Assembly (NCBI GenBank): GCA_964034945.1 | Contig: OZ035960.1 | Coordinates: 13,029,957 to 13,093,956, forward strand | Source of the DNA: Chrysopilus asiliformis | Lineage: Eukaryota > Arthropoda > Insecta > Diptera > Rhagionidae | Direction of reading: 5' to 3' | DNA: 64,000 bases | Shown here: piece by piece, positions 10,220 through 22,469 of the stretch | Layout: every line of letters starts with the position of its first letter | How positions within the stretch are numbered: the stretch's first letter is position 1 | The notes under the pieces: model-generated | Database searches by the model: none | Told to the model about the DNA's origin: nothing | The model's input: the letters and a program-made list of their open reading frames with translations, nothing else | Made by a program: the position numbers and the translations under genes

Positions 10220-12570
10220 ACACAGGTGTAAAATTCACTAAATCAAATGGATCCGCTTTCCCCTATAATTAAAATATTCCAACGTATATGCTGAGGACAA
10301 TTAGGTCTACGTATGTAGATAGATTTATCAGGCATGTGCTATTATTAAACTCGGGTGATTTAATTTTATGAGTTCATTATAAATGCAATGCAATTAGGTG
10401 TTGTTTGCGATCATACAGACCAAGAGATTTCATTTAAAACTTGCACGAGTATGTATATAGTCGCGTCTATCACAATTTGATGCTATGATGGTTAAGCGTT
10501 CTTCCAACATTTTTTTTACACAGCAGGTAAGTACGAAAAAATATTTTTTAATTTTATATTAATTAAAATGGTATTATACATAATTTTACTGACAATATAA
10601 GTATGTACAATATTTATAAGCGTGAGTCACCGACTAATGTCGAAGTAATTGGTCGGAAATTGGAAACTTTCGGATATACTTGGCACAGTTCGGTGGCTTT
10701 AAACCTTATTTGTCGCATTAGTGATATGACATGAGCTCATTCCCGTGTCAATATTAATTACCATAGCTTGAAAATTTTGACTCGCTTAATCAAAACAAAA
10801 TTACGGCCCTTAACAGCATTTCCCATAATTTTATGAAGTATGGAAGTTTTACCTCTAGGGGCTTTAATAACAGATTGATATGTTGTCATGATGAGTTTCT
10901 CATTCACTTCCCTAACGAAATATGATGTTTTCGTATATGTAGAATATGTATATGACTTGAATATTTCAAATAAAGCGCATACAAGAACATACATTATATA
11001 CATTGGTATAAACGAAAAGGGTATATCAGGATCATAATTCTATAGACGTCCCAATCCTATCAACACCAATCAAGGTCGGCAACGGATGATGCCTTGCCAA
11101 AAACTTTAGACTGGGATTGGATGTGAATATCCTTTTGGAGCCAGAGTGAATGAATGGGGAATTGATTCGTTCGAATATTCGATGAAAGCGAATTGATACA
11201 TAAATTTATACATTCGCATATCTACATACATTTATTGGGGTTGCTGCTGCGTTTCAATCCTTCAAATAATCCCCAATGGGCGACAATAGTTAGACGTGTG
11301 ACGAGAAAGTTACATTTCGTATACAATATCTGCTTTTGTAATGATGGGATATTGATAGAAATTGGAATTGGGGTGGCAGCTGTGTGGAGAGCCCTTTTTG
11401 TTCCATATTTAACTCAACCATCGTTTCACGCCATTCCCCTTGATATGCCCCAGAAATGGAACCCAGGTTACACCGCAAATATGCTTTATCGGTAACAAGT
11501 CGAGGTTTCTTTACGAATTTACTCGCTTAAAGGAACCCACCCATCCATCCACGACCCCATGTCGTACTACCAACAATTTCCCAGGCCGTCTGGTGCGTAT
11601 GCCCACATATCCAGCCGGTTAGATCCTCTGTATATCCTGTATAAAAGGCAATGGAATACACCTACCTATACATTGGCGATAGATCGATTCCCTCATGTCT
11701 TAGCTGATTGCTTTGTTAGGATAAATTGGTTCAATCAATTCGTCCTGTCGGCTGTGCATGCGGATGTGATTCTCATAAAAAACGGGACACTTTATGGGAC
11801 AGCGCTGGATCCCAGCAGTGCTCCCTCAGTCTATTTATGATACAGAAAAAAATAGAAAGGCCGGCCAACAAACCACTGACAAGCGACCACACGGACCAAA
11901 AAAGTCAACCACTATACTAGCTATATATGGGCTCCATTACCAACCCCATACAGACCGAGCCAAGACCATTTATTTATACCCACTCACACTTCAATAATGG
12001 AATTTTCACGAATATACATACTTATATTCTGTATATATATTTGACTATGGGCGGCTATTATTGTGAAGGATATATAAATGTTGACATCAATTTAGTGTAG
12101 TGATTAGGGGTTATGGGGAAATATTGAGGCACCAGGGATAAAATTCGAGTATATAGAGTATAGTATTATTGAAATGTAAGCAAAAAGGATTCGAACAAAT
12201 GACTAGCATAAAATATACTGAAATTTTTTCCAATTTCTTCCGGCCTCTTGTTTTCTTTCATTTGACACTGTCTGTCGATCGTCGTCTTAGGCCGGGAGAG
12301 GATTTTTAGTGTCTATTAAGCGAATTATTAAGGCTCATCAAAGTATCTAATCATCATAATTGTAACGTAGATGAGATAAAATAAGACAAAAAGAATTCTA
12401 GTTATCGATTGCGATAAAAAATATTCTTTTACGAAATAGAATAAAAAAGTCATTTTTATTGTTTATTTTTTCTTATTCCGAAATTCATTCATGGTTTTAG
12501 AGATATTACTTGACCTATTTTATCATAAGTTTGAATTTAAATAATCTAAAAGTACAATCTATTTTTAAGG
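10220..12570. other. Unassigned DNA
   Basis: No repeat family or gene was recognised. 11190-11960 is less AT-rich and carries overlapping frames of 60-100 codons in several phases on both strands; none has an identifiable motif, a convincing splice structure or a start context. It could be single-copy non-coding DNA. Confidence 0.5.
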
Positions 12571-12578
12571 GTCAGCAG

Positions 12579-13166
12579 CAGAGCTGGGCATACTTCAGTA
12601 CATTTGATACTGCAGTACACGAGCAGTACCAGTACATAGATACTTGTACTGGTCTTCGCACCAGTATCAATACCTTAAGTATTGGTACTGCACGATCAGT
12701 ACCAGTACTTGAAGTACTGGTAATAGATGCATGAATAGATGCATGAATCCAGTCCCAGTACAAAAAGTACTGGTACTGGTTTTTTACAATATTTGTATTT
12801 TTGTACTGGTTTTTTGCAATACCAGTACTTTTTGTACTGGTTTTGGTTTTTTCAGTACCAGTACTTTTTGCAGTAAAAGTACTGGAACTTTTTCAAGTAC
12901 TTTTGCAAAAGTACTGGAATTTTTTCAAGTATTTTTCGCGAAAGTACTGATATTTTTCAAGTACATAGCACTGGTACTGGAGTTTCAGTACCAGTACCGA
13001 TGTTGGTATTTTTGTACTGCTCAGTCAGAGCAATACCAGTACAAAATTTACTGGTACTGAAATCTCAGTACCAGTACTCTTTGTACTGATACTGAAATGC
13101 GGTTAAAAGTATCATTACCATATACTGGTACTGATACTTGAGTATTGAGTATTTTGCCCAGCTCTG
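12579..13166. mobile_element. hAT-like element filled with GTAC-rich simple sequence
   Basis: Ends CAGAGCTGGGCA and TGCCCAGCTCTG are perfect 12-bp inverted repeats. The flanks 12571-12578 and 13167-13174 are both gtcagcag, an exact 8-bp duplication as expected for hAT. The 588-bp interior consists largely of shuffled 'agtactggtactg', 'ccagtac' and 'tttttgtactgg' motifs in both orientations. Frames 12510-12734 and 12731-13060 are by-products of this simple sequence. No transposase is present. Confidence 0.93.
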
Positions 13167-13174
13167 GTCAGCAG

Positions 13175-15433
13175 CCCATATCAATTTTTACCGCCGCGCC
13201 GGACAAAAACAAATGCTAATATCGAACACATGTCATTGTGTCAGGCACACTCACTGAAGAAAAACCGAAAGAATCAAAAACTCGCCTAAAGTTAAACACA
13301 CAGAAATACAAACTCACCGAAAAAATTGACTGAAATGAGAATTTTTTTTTATAATATAAGATTTCGGTGAGTTTTTAATGAGTTTTTATTTCGGTGAGAT
13401 GGAATTTTGGTGAGTTTATGTTCCGAAAAGATTTTATTTCGGAGAGTTAGGATTTTTAATTTTTTCAAACTTTTGATTCTTTTTGATATGACACACCAAA
13501 CGCTAAAAGCTCCCACATTTGTTTGGTGGCGGGGGGAAGGAGATATCCGGTTAAATTTTGATGTATAGAATAGTTGTGTGAAATCAAGATGAAAAGGCTT
13601 CTAAAAACCCTCTTAAAAAATGCGATGCGGGCAAAATTTTGAAAAAAGAAAGTAACATAAGTTAATTTAAAAGAAATGCGCCGCAAGTGAAAATTTTCAA
13701 CGTTTGAAGTGAAACAACCTTTAATTTTGGTGAAAATTTATCAAAGCTCCTTTTTTTAATAACTTGCCTTTCTATCGCTTTTAATCAATTTGTTACTTTT
13801 CTAATTTCATAAAAAAAAATTGAATTCATAAAAAAAATCCTACAAATGTTTGGTGCCCCAAGCGGGTCGCGCCGCCCACCGATTAGGAAACCGTGGCTAA
13901 GCGATACTTTTTTCCTGATGCTATTAATTTTCTATAGCATATTTTTCAATCAGTAAAGCTACGAAGAGCAAAAACTTAAATATTTCATAGAAAAGTTTCA
14001 GATATTCAAAATATTTATGTCCATAAAATAAGATGAAAAATCTAACATCTCTAAATTACACTTAGAACAGCCATAAACAAGACCTTCTGATCTTATTTTA
14101 AATTTCTACAGTGGCAGTTACGAGTATTTTTATCTGCAATACAAGCGCATGGAATGTTTTATCCTTTTTACCGAAAGTTTCAACTTTCGAACTTGGTCTT
14201 TTATTTCGCCTTTTTTCGATAGCACTGAATTCCAAAGTCCGACAATTTTTTTGTATGAAAAAACTTGCTCAAAAGTGTGCAAGAGGGAAAAACTGAACGA
14301 AAAAATTTCTAAAACAAGTAATTGGAAGACTTTGTGGCCCCAAGACTTTGAAACGCAATTGCTTTTGTAGGAGAAAAATTCAGAAATAGCCAGGGGGAGT
14401 TGAAAACTCCTAAAAACCGATTGAAGGATTGACGAAAGGGGATGCTGAGCGCTCATACAACATAGTTTAGCAGCCCAATAACAAATAACGATAAAATTCC
14501 CATCGTCAGAAAGGAACATCAAATTTTGATAATCCTTAAAGGAAAATCCAATCGACCTGCTTTTCCCCGTAAGCCCAACGATTTTTTTTTCTTTTTGGAA
14601 GTTATCCAACAAACAGGGAAAGGAAGTGAATGTAAAGGATGTCGAGGATGTGGGCCCACACAACGATAGGAAATCATCGTATTTTGGGTATCAGAAGCTT
14701 AAAATTCTCAAAAGCTAACAGCAAAGACTTTTCAGGCGATGTCGATTGAGTCCTTTTTATGGTTGCCACCATCGCTTCCACATCCAACCAGTAAGGAAAT
14801 ATCCCTTTAGTAGCACTGTTTGCCTCATCCCCAATTTAGTTCTTCATGTCATTCTAAAGCTCAAGGCTGATCGCTTTTGCTGTTGGCTCTTATTATAGCC
14901 CACATACACTTGCAGGCACATTCAATTTTCATGTCCATCGATCGAAAGTAGAGGCGGGTAAATTCAATTTGATCTCAGAACTGAATATGGGAAAAGTGGA
15001 ACAGAATACAAAATATTGAAGCAAATATAAATAAATAAATGAATAGAAATAAATAAAAAAAACCACATAAGCTCAACATCGGAGTATATTCATCTGGATA
15101 TTTTTCTCTTTTTTTTCGTCATTCAATCCAAAAATAAATCGGGTCCTTAACTTCCAAAGCTTCACTGCTCGGAACATTTTTCTTCCGCACAAATCGAGTG
15201 GTTTGGCTTCCGTTTACTTTTAAAATTTTGGGCTAAAAAGAGATATAGGCAAAATACACTTATTTGGATATCTTCATTGTCGTTTGGAAGGTCAATCGCA
15301 CGAAAATAAATCGCCCGTCCAGTTGACAGTCTCTATGTTTGAATTAACTAAAACCCTATTGGTTCGTGCCATATTAAACAGTGAAGCCTGCATCAAATGT
15401 CAAATTAAAAAGTATGTAAAACAAGAGACATGA
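13175..15433. other. Unassigned DNA with CTCACCGAAA motifs
   Basis: 13250-13450 repeats 'aactcaccgaaa' and its reverse complement 'tttcggtgagttt' several times, suggesting a decayed inverted-repeat element. 13660-13740 shares 'atgcgccgca' and 'aaaattt' phrases with 52190-52260. The minus-strand frame 14130-14663 (177 codons) has no recognisable domain and overlaps open frames on the other strand. Nothing else was recognised. Confidence 0.5.
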
Positions 15434-15535
15434 GTTTTTACTGCCCTTTAGAGGGAAAGTATTGTATTCATGACGGCGACCGAATCGGGAACGGGAGCAG
15501 ATAGAAAATTTCTGATCATTACGAAATCCATTTTA

Positions 15536-15753
15536 AGCCCAATTCAGACTAACAATTGCGATTACGATTACGATTACGATTACGATTACGATTACGATTA
15601 CGATTACGATTACGATTACGATTACGATTACGATTACGATTGAAGCTTCTCCACCTATGAGATCAAAGCTTTCAACGATAGGAAAATGAAAGCTTTGATC
15701 TCATTGTTCGAGGAAGCTCAATCGTAATCGCAATCGTTAGTCTGAATTGGGCT
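15536..15753. mobile_element. PIF/Harbinger-like MITE, copy 1 (218 bp)
   Basis: Perfect ends AGCCCAATTCAGACTAAC... and its reverse complement, each flanked by TTA (15533-15535 and 15754-15756), the 3-bp TWA duplication typical of PIF/Harbinger. It sits inside family B, whose intact copies read 'gaaatccgtttcaggcaaaa' at this spot. The centre is a hairpin with 'gatcaaagctttcaacgatag'. A second copy is at 62756-62951. Confidence 0.9.
15560..15642. repeat. (GATTAC)n hexamer microsatellite in the MITE's left arm
   Basis: About 14 units of GATTAC run uninterrupted. The hexamer is part of the terminal inverted repeat of the host MITE (its right arm has 'aatcgtaatcgcaatcgtta' once), so the array is an expansion of TIR sequence. 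Confidence 0.95.
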
Positions 15754-16417
15754 TTAGGCGAAATTATGAGAATGCCCCTGCATCTGTCTGTCGCTCTGTT
15801 CGCTTTACGTATCTTAACTAACTCGAGAATGAGTTGAGCTAGCGACTTAAAAATTTTTTGCAAATGAGTTTTACGAATATCGTAGTTTTCTATCCACTTT
15901 TGGACAAGTCATGTTAGCTATAACGGGCATCTCCCATACATTTTTTTTAAAAAATATGATTTTTTTGAAAATTTCTCGAAAACTGTGAGCTTGTGTGAAA
16001 AATTGAATATAACAAAATTTGAAAAATACAATATTTTATACAAATTTTGCTTTCATGATATTTACATAACGGTTCTCAAACTATTTGAAAAAAATTAAGT
16101 TTTTTTGAAAATTTCTTGGAAACTATGCGCTTTTGAGAAAAAATGCATATTATCAAATTTAAAGAAATAAAAATTTCCTGGATTTTGTCCTGAAATGGTT
16201 TTTACGTATCTTTAACGGTTCTCCAGATATTTGAAAATAGATTATTTTTTACATATTTTTTTCCGATTGCAGAGGAATGTTTTGTGTTGGTCACAACCGA
16301 TATTTGTTTTCTTATACGAAGTATTTATAACAAAATTGTATTCATAAAAAATTGTGATCTCTTAATTTTGCCGAAAAACATTTCCTGACCACTCCCGAGT
16401 CGATTGGAGTCATAATA

Positions 16418-16980
16418 TCGGGTCTTTCAATAAGGACATAACAATTTTGTATTTAAATAAAATAAAGAATAATTGAGATATCGGGCTGAAATTTATTCCA
16501 GGTGTAGTGGACATGTTACATTTAAGTATGAAATTCGATGTCGTTCATATGGCCACCGCGAGCACGTTTGCACTGATTGATTCTTCGGAGCCAATTTTCC
16601 ACCACTCTTCCACACATATCGGCCGGAACGTTGGCAATTTCGCGTTCGATATTGTTCCTGAGCTCCTCTAACGTTGTTGGCTTGTTGGCATAAACCAACG
16701 ACTTAACATAACCCCATAAAAAGAAATCCAACGGCGTTAAATCGCATGAGCGAGGTGGCCATTCGACCGGACCATTTCTCGAGATTACACGATTGCGACC
16801 ACCGACTCAGAATTTCGGTAGTAAGTTTTAATAATTTCCAAACGTTGCTCGTTCGTGAACTTCACCACGATAAAAATGTAAACCTTGACTAACGTTTTAG
16901 CATTGCCGAATCATAAAAAACGTTTTAGGGTGCATTTTTATTAAAATACACAATTGTTATGCCCTTATTGAAAGACCCTT
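16418..16980 (-). mobile_element. Internally deleted Tc1/mariner-like element (563 bp)
   Basis: Inverted ends share GGGTCTTTCAATAAGG and ACAATT; the right end, reversed, differs by single bases. TA dinucleotides flank at 16416-16417 and 16981-16982. The minus strand carries the first and last parts of a transposase but not the middle, so the element cannot move itself. Family assignment within Tc1/mariner is not certain. The flank at 16983-17110 belongs to different repeat DNA. Confidence 0.88.
16522..16879 (-). pseudogene. Transposase remnant: N-terminal start joined to C-terminal part
   Basis: Reading the minus strand from about 16870, one frame encodes FTNEQRLEIIKTYYRNSE, typical of the N-terminal helix-turn-helix region of insect Tc1/mariner-like transposases, and stops at 16785. 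A second, overlapping frame from about 16803 down to 16522 encodes ISRNGPVEWPPRSCDLTP, then LDFFLWGYVKSLVYANKPT and ends in GGHMNDIEFHT. The CDLTP-LDFFLWG block holds the last acidic residue of the DDE/D catalytic triad. The two parts are in different frames and the first two catalytic acids are absent, so most of the protein is deleted. The usual ATG before the VKFTNEQ segment is replaced by GTG. Family recognition is confident; a functional product is ruled out by the deletion and frame change. Confidence 0.88.
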
Positions 16981-16982
16981 TA

Positions 16983-17110
16983 CAAGGCAGAATAAAAACG
17001 ACATAAAAGTATAAAAAATAAAAAAAAAATATATCATCGCTTTCATCTGTGACACACAACGACCAAACATTTTTTTCCTTTTAAGTATCTACATTTTTTT
17101 AATAAAAGCT
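16983..17110 (+). repeat. Diverged family E inverted-repeat arm
   Basis: The order 'tatcatcgc', 'tgtgacacacaacgacc', 'atttttttccttttaagta' and 'tttttttaataaaagctttt' parallels the right arm at 3703-3800 with many substitutions. No 122-bp unit follows, so the copy is truncated. Confidence 0.6.
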
Positions 17111-18688
17111 TTTTCCACTTTTTTATTTTGAATTTGGATTAAATCTCTATTAAAAATTATCAATAAATTTTCAAAAGCACAGTGACATTAAGTATGTTGT
17201 ATTCCGGTTTGACTGTGTTGATGAAGGATGCATACAGAATATTGTGGAGTTTAAATGTGTGCTCATTTTCATCTAGAAAACGGCATCCTCTTCCGCATTT
17301 GGTAATGCGATAGGAAGCCCGTATATCCTTTTCTTCAAACGAATATAAAACTATACGCATATATTTATACTTGTATACCAATACAATATGCGATGCGAAA
17401 TGTTATTCGGTTGGGTACGGTACGATGAATGTTAGTTGACTGAGTGTTCGGAATTTAAATGAGCTATCAATTTCACATTTGTGGAGAAATCTTGTCTCAG
17501 GCAGCATAACGTACAAGGGTCTTGTCCTTACACAATTCGTTCGATATCGGTACGATTTTCCTTGTGTATTTTTCAACATTTTCTTTATTTATTTATTTTT
17601 TACTGAATGTCGATATATTTTTTTCTCACTTTTATATACATTATCTCTTCGTATATCAATATTAGTATGTAGAAGCACATTTTTCGAATGTTATAGACTT
17701 ACATCTACAGATATTCACTTATTTTAGATGGTTGATTTTTGTCCGGGGCATATATTTAGGTGTTGAGGAGTTCTCAAACCCCTACTACCAAAATTGAGGT
17801 TGGCTTTTTGCACGTTTGGTTGTTTTTTTTTAATGTGAACGTAGGAGCACCATCTCTAAATATGGGATCTGCAATCCTTTCCAGACATCTTGCTCAATGT
17901 GCTGAGTAGACATGTAAAGCTTGAAGAAGAAAAAAAAATCGTCTGTCAGACTTGATCCTTTTCGAAAAATTTTTTTTAATCTGAACTTCTTGTATATGTC
18001 TCTGTTGTTGTTATTTCTAGAGTTATCCAAAGTAAACTTTTAAAACCAAAATAGGCACATCCAGCGAGTAGTTTATATCTATAACGCAAATTCAAGGAGA
18101 TGCTCGAAGCTTTTTTATGAACCACGTAAATATGTTATACGGGTAAATATACGGGTATATTTGTAAGTGCATACGTAATTTTTATCATTTTATAAATATA
18201 AACCTATATGTCGGCATAATGTCTATAGCTTGTGAATTCCGTCAGTCAATAAACTCGTATATTGCTCAAAAAAGAAAAACAAAACAAAAAAAAAACCGAA
18301 AAAAGGATGTTGCCTTTTACTTTAACTTTGCTGATGTGTGTACAAGACTACGTGATGAGAGTAAAATATGCTTTTCAGCTCAAATAATGTGTTATTGATT
18401 TACTCAGACTGAAAAGATTTGGATTTTCGGTTTTTTGGTCCATCTTACATGATTAGATGATACATCAGTAGAAATTGCGGTAATGTTGAAGAATTCAGAA
18501 GCAGTTGAAAATGTCGGGAATGAATTGCCATTTGGTGTACTAAAAACAAATAAAAATACATTTTAAATTAAATTTATGATTTTAACGTGGCGAGCAATAA
18601 AAATTTACCCTACCATAAGTTATATAAATTACAATAACAAGTGATGATTATCACATCAATAAATAGGCTTATGAGCTCCGTTTTTTAT
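17111..18688. other. Unassigned AT-rich DNA
   Basis: No repeat family, RNA or gene recognised. Frames of 66-82 codons lack motifs and are rich in Phe, Ile and Leu as expected of AT-rich non-coding DNA. Confidence 0.55.
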
Positions 18689-19192
18689 TATACCCGTATG
18701 GTGAAACCAAAGGGTATATTAGATTTGCCTTACCGTTTGTAACGCCAAGATCCCGTCATCACACAAAAAAATGAATTACACCAGTGTGTTTAGAATGATA
18801 AAAAAAGTTGAATTTTGCATGCCCGTCCGTCCGTCTGTCCGTCTGTCCGTCCGTCCGTCCGTGGCGCGGATTACGGGCGCACGGATTGAGCTAGAGACTT
18901 GAAATTTTGCGCAGATTGGTTTCTCGTAAAATGCGAGGCCAAGTTCGTTCATGAGCAAAAATGGACCATTAGCTAATATCTCAAAAACGGTGTATCTTAT
19001 CAAAAAAGTCCAAGAACAAAAGTTTTTTAGGATATGATTCTACATAAAACTTCCATACATCAAACTCCGATTGGAATAAATTTAAAAAAATCTTTGACTT
19101 CAAAGTGGAATTTTGATGCAACTGTTCGCCGTCAATCACCATACGGGTTTTCAATAATTGCCAGGTTGGCAATTATAGCTTTTGTTATGTTT
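18689..19192 (+). repeat. Family A dispersed repeat, near full length
   Basis: Begins 'tatacccgtatggtgaaacc', has the GTCC/GTCT run at 18823-18862, 'gtggcgcggattacgggcgc', 'atggaccatta', 'ccgattggaataaatttaa' and ends 'gcaattatagcttttgttat'. A 'acccgtatggtga' motif at the left and 'atcaccatacgggt' about 45 bp from the right end are inverted to each other, and a hairpin 'aattgccaggttggcaatt' lies near the right end. An internal block corresponding to 'ggggggtacccccc' is deleted. Confidence 0.88.
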
Positions 19193-19347
19193 AACGAGCA
19201 AATTGGGCCGATAGGTCTGAAGAAGGGTTTGCGGGTTTTATCAACAAAATAATAATAAAAAAAATCTAGCCCTCAGGTTTTCCGGAAAACTGTAAAAGGA
19301 TTCTCCGATTCTACCAAAAAATTGAATCTTGCTAAGGGTTTGCTGTA

Positions 19348-20551
19348 CACTGAACGAAATTTTGTTCAAAAAAAATAAGAACAGAGTTCATCGAAGTCAA
19401 CTCATAGTATTTATGAACAATTTCAGTGATACTATGAAAGATTTCATAAACCGATTTGATCTTCTATAAATCCGTTCATGAATATTGTGAACATGCATTC
19501 ATAAAGATCAAATTTAAATATCGCCACACTAATTTGTATCGTTATCACCAAGAAGTGATCTAATTATCCGCTACAAACGACTACAAAATAAAATGGCGGT
19601 ATCATTTTGTTAGTCGTATATCGCCAGTTTTGAAAATCCAATTAAAAACTATTGCGCTATTATTTCAGTAAACGAATTTTTAAAAAAAATCAGTTTTAGT
19701 TTGCATTGAAATTAGTTTGCATTGTTTTTGTTAAATTTTTAAGACCGATCTTTTTAGATTTTAAACAAAAAAAGTCCTTTCTTGCAAAATATTGAAGGGG
19801 AGAAGTATTTTTTCGAAGCAACACAAACACTTCCATCGAGCAATTTCATTCGTATGAAGTTTTTGGCCTAAAATATCATCGAAAATTAATTATTTCTTTG
19901 CATATCATATTATTGTAGTTAATCCTGGTTTCCATTTCTTCTCGACATTGTGAAATTAGATGGAACATGGAAGGAAAATTAAATGGAACATCATGTGTTA
20001 CAGAAAGAAACGATGAACGGTTTTGCCCCCTACACTAACTTTTGAACCCGTGTAGTTTTCACTTTGGTTGAGGACTTTTTGGAATGGGCACAGTCTCTAG
20101 TTTCATCCCTATATGGCGTCAAGAGCGACCGGATTGCAGGGGGATTGTGAGGCGTTAACGAACTTTCTCGTGATTTTTCACAGAAATCATGGTATAAATG
20201 GAAATTGTGCCCACGAGAAAGTTCGTTAAACCCTCACCATCCCCTGAAATTCGGTTGCTCTTGAAGTCATATATGGATGAAACTAGAGACTGTGCCCTTT
20301 CCAAAAAGTCCTCAACCAAAGTGAAAACTACACGGGTTCAAAAGTTAACCCAGGGGCATGAAAAACGCTATTTCCTGCATGGTTCTTTGTCAATGTTGGT
20401 AAACAGAGAAACAAACTTAGAAAAATAGAGACAGAAATGTGTCCATGGTTACTCATAAGTGCATGAATAAATTCATTGGTTGAAAGCTTTAAACTTTTTT
20501 ACAGTTTTTTTCAACACATTCATAATTATTGTGCACTGTTTTCGTTCAGTG
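19348..20551. mobile_element. Putative TIR element of 1.2 kb with CACTGAACGAAA ends
   Basis: CACTGAACGAAA at the left matches the reversed right end exactly over 12 bases, and 'ttcataa'/'tgaac' motifs lie inside both ends. No target-site duplication was found, so the boundaries are tentative. The interior holds a large hairpin (20025-20357) and no transposase; frames at 20198-20428 and 20476-20766 show no known motif. Confidence 0.5.
20025..20357. repeat. Long imperfect inverted repeat, arms about 147 nt
   Basis: Left arm 20025-20172 and right arm 20212-20357 are reverse complements with scattered mismatches; the loop is about 39 nt. Matching landmarks are 'aacccgtgtagttttcactt' against 'aagtgaaaactacacgggtt' and 'cgaactttctcgtg' against 'cacgagaaagttcg'. 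The plus-strand frame 20198-20428 is made of the right arm and is not supported as a gene. Confidence 0.9.
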
Positions 20552-22275
20552 GAGATATAATAAATGTAAAATCCTATTATTTCAAAAGTAAAAAACGTAC
20601 TGCCCCGTTGTCAGGTTTAAAATTTTTGACTTCTGCTGCAATTTTCTATCTAAAACCAAAAAATTGCTATCCTGCATTTCGTACAAAAACAACAAAAATG
20701 CAAAAAAAAAATAAAAATAAAAGTGGAATAGAAGATGTTGAACAAAAGAAATCGATTGCAAAATAGTTTTTCCATTAAGAAGAAACCACAAAGTTTGTTT
20801 AGCCCTCATTCCGAAAATCAAGTCAACTGAAATACACTTGAAAATTCAACATGACACCCTGAAAGTACACCCACTGCCACAGGAAGAGTACGAAATCCGA
20901 CTGAAGAAAAACTTTTTATCTAAGCGCCATTAAGCTTCCCATAGAGGTGTTTCCGTACACGGTTTTAGTTGCTGTTAAGCAGAAACTCCTGCAAACCTAT
21001 CAAAGTCTGACTTTACTTTTTGCCACTTTTTTTTACTCTTTTATTTTCAAATCTAAAAGTTTTAGAATGAAAAATGGTTTTGTTTCCCAACAATAGATTA
21101 GAAAGAAGACAAACAGAGGAGGTTCAGGTGGCAGGTTTTATGGTGGGTGAAAAAAGCTCAAAGGTAAAATCAACAGTAAGACAAATAGTTTATCCACTCG
21201 TCCATATGATTTCGACAGCAGGGCATATAAAGCTACATATAAATATATGTGGAAACGTATAGTGATTGTGATATTACAGGATGTCTATTTTTCCTTGAAA
21301 GTCTTGCAAAGTGTTCATCAGGAAAATCTGCTTTAATCCGATTAAAAACTGCAGTGATTACATTTTGTTTTCGAAAAACCAAAAATCGTGGCTTCTTACA
21401 AAAAGATTTGTGTTTGCGATTTTTAATGGGGATTTAAATTTTGTTAATGAAGGTTTTAAATAGCATTCAATTCGACTATTCGTAAACAATATAGAACATA
21501 AAACGCAGCCCTGCATGAATTTCACATTGGCGCAGTCAACGTTTTAAAAGTCCCGCCACATCAAAAGCTGGAATACATACAAAAACATTTTATTTACTTA
21601 TTTCAGATAAGATTTAAGGGGTTTTGAGCTAGAAGATCTAGTGAAAATCTATTTTTATCATTTTTTTTCTGTGTTGATTTCGGTCATAAAATGGAAATTC
21701 AGTTGTAGCTTCTTCCAGTGCTATGATGGCATAAAAAAACACTACCATTTCAAGAATATCGGAATGGAAAAGGGCAAAATGTAGGAAAACGAAAGATTGC
21801 TGGACGTGATTAGAATTTCAACCCAAAAAATATAGTAAACTGATAAGACTGGGTCTCACTCAACGGAAACGAAATGAAAGAATATTCAAGTGCTCAAATT
21901 GTTATTGGTTGCCACAAACTTGTTAGTCGGATTGAAGAAATGAAATGACCAATGCAATAAAAATCTCAAGGTACCTACTTCACATAAATAGAGAAATATC
22001 GTTTGTGTTTATTGTTTATATTATAATATACATATATTTTAGGTATTTTATTTATTTTTACGAATACTAGGTATGCGGTCTTAAAAAAACATTTTTTGAG
22101 ACACAAAAAAATTTTTTTTTGTCTTTTTTTGGAATATAGGCGTCCCTCAATTAAGACGTTTCGGTATGCAAAGCTTAGTGTTTTGTTCCCAACCTCGAAT
22201 TACGATGACAAAAATTCAATACACAACGTCAAATAACCAAGAAAAACATTTTTTTAAATACTTCGAACTTCTAAT
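20552..22275. other. Unassigned AT-rich DNA
   Basis: No repeat family or gene was recognised. Low-complexity A/T runs dominate; frames of 60-96 codons have no motif. Confidence 0.55.
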
Positions 22276-22469
22276 CTATTCCAGGGTTTCCCAACTTTTT
22301 CGTTGACATACCCTCTATGACAGCGGTGGCCAACCCGCGGCCCGAGACGTTTGAAAATGCGGCCCGCCAAATGATTTGAATTTTACAAAAAAAAAAAATA
22401 TGTAACTAATAAAATACAAAATACTAAAACTGCTCATAAAGTTTATATGCAATTTTACAATTTAATTTT

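Larger units (their letters stand above)
15434..16340 (+). repeat. Family B dispersed repeat, interrupted
   Basis: Starts at 'ctttagagggaaagtattgt' and continues after a 218-bp insertion with 'aaattatgagaatg', 'gagttgagctagcgacttaa', 'gtttctcgaaaactg' and 'atctttaacggttctc'. The same order occurs at 33990-34615 (+), 57505-58640 (+), 38925-39993 (-) and 50780-51232 (-). No coding sequence. The function and superfamily are unknown. Confidence 0.8.

Noticed and set aside
14130..14663. 177-codon minus-strand ORF as a gene
   Set aside because: The translation has no recognisable domain and competes with open frames on the other strand; nothing supports expression.
15560..15642. Telomere-like repeat
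   Set aside because: GATTAC is not the insect TTAGG type and the array is internal to a MITE with intact ends.
18689..19192. Family A as a Helitron because of the 3' hairpin
   Set aside because: The hairpin is followed by 'atagcttttg', not a CTRR end, and there is no consistent 5' TC start between A and T.
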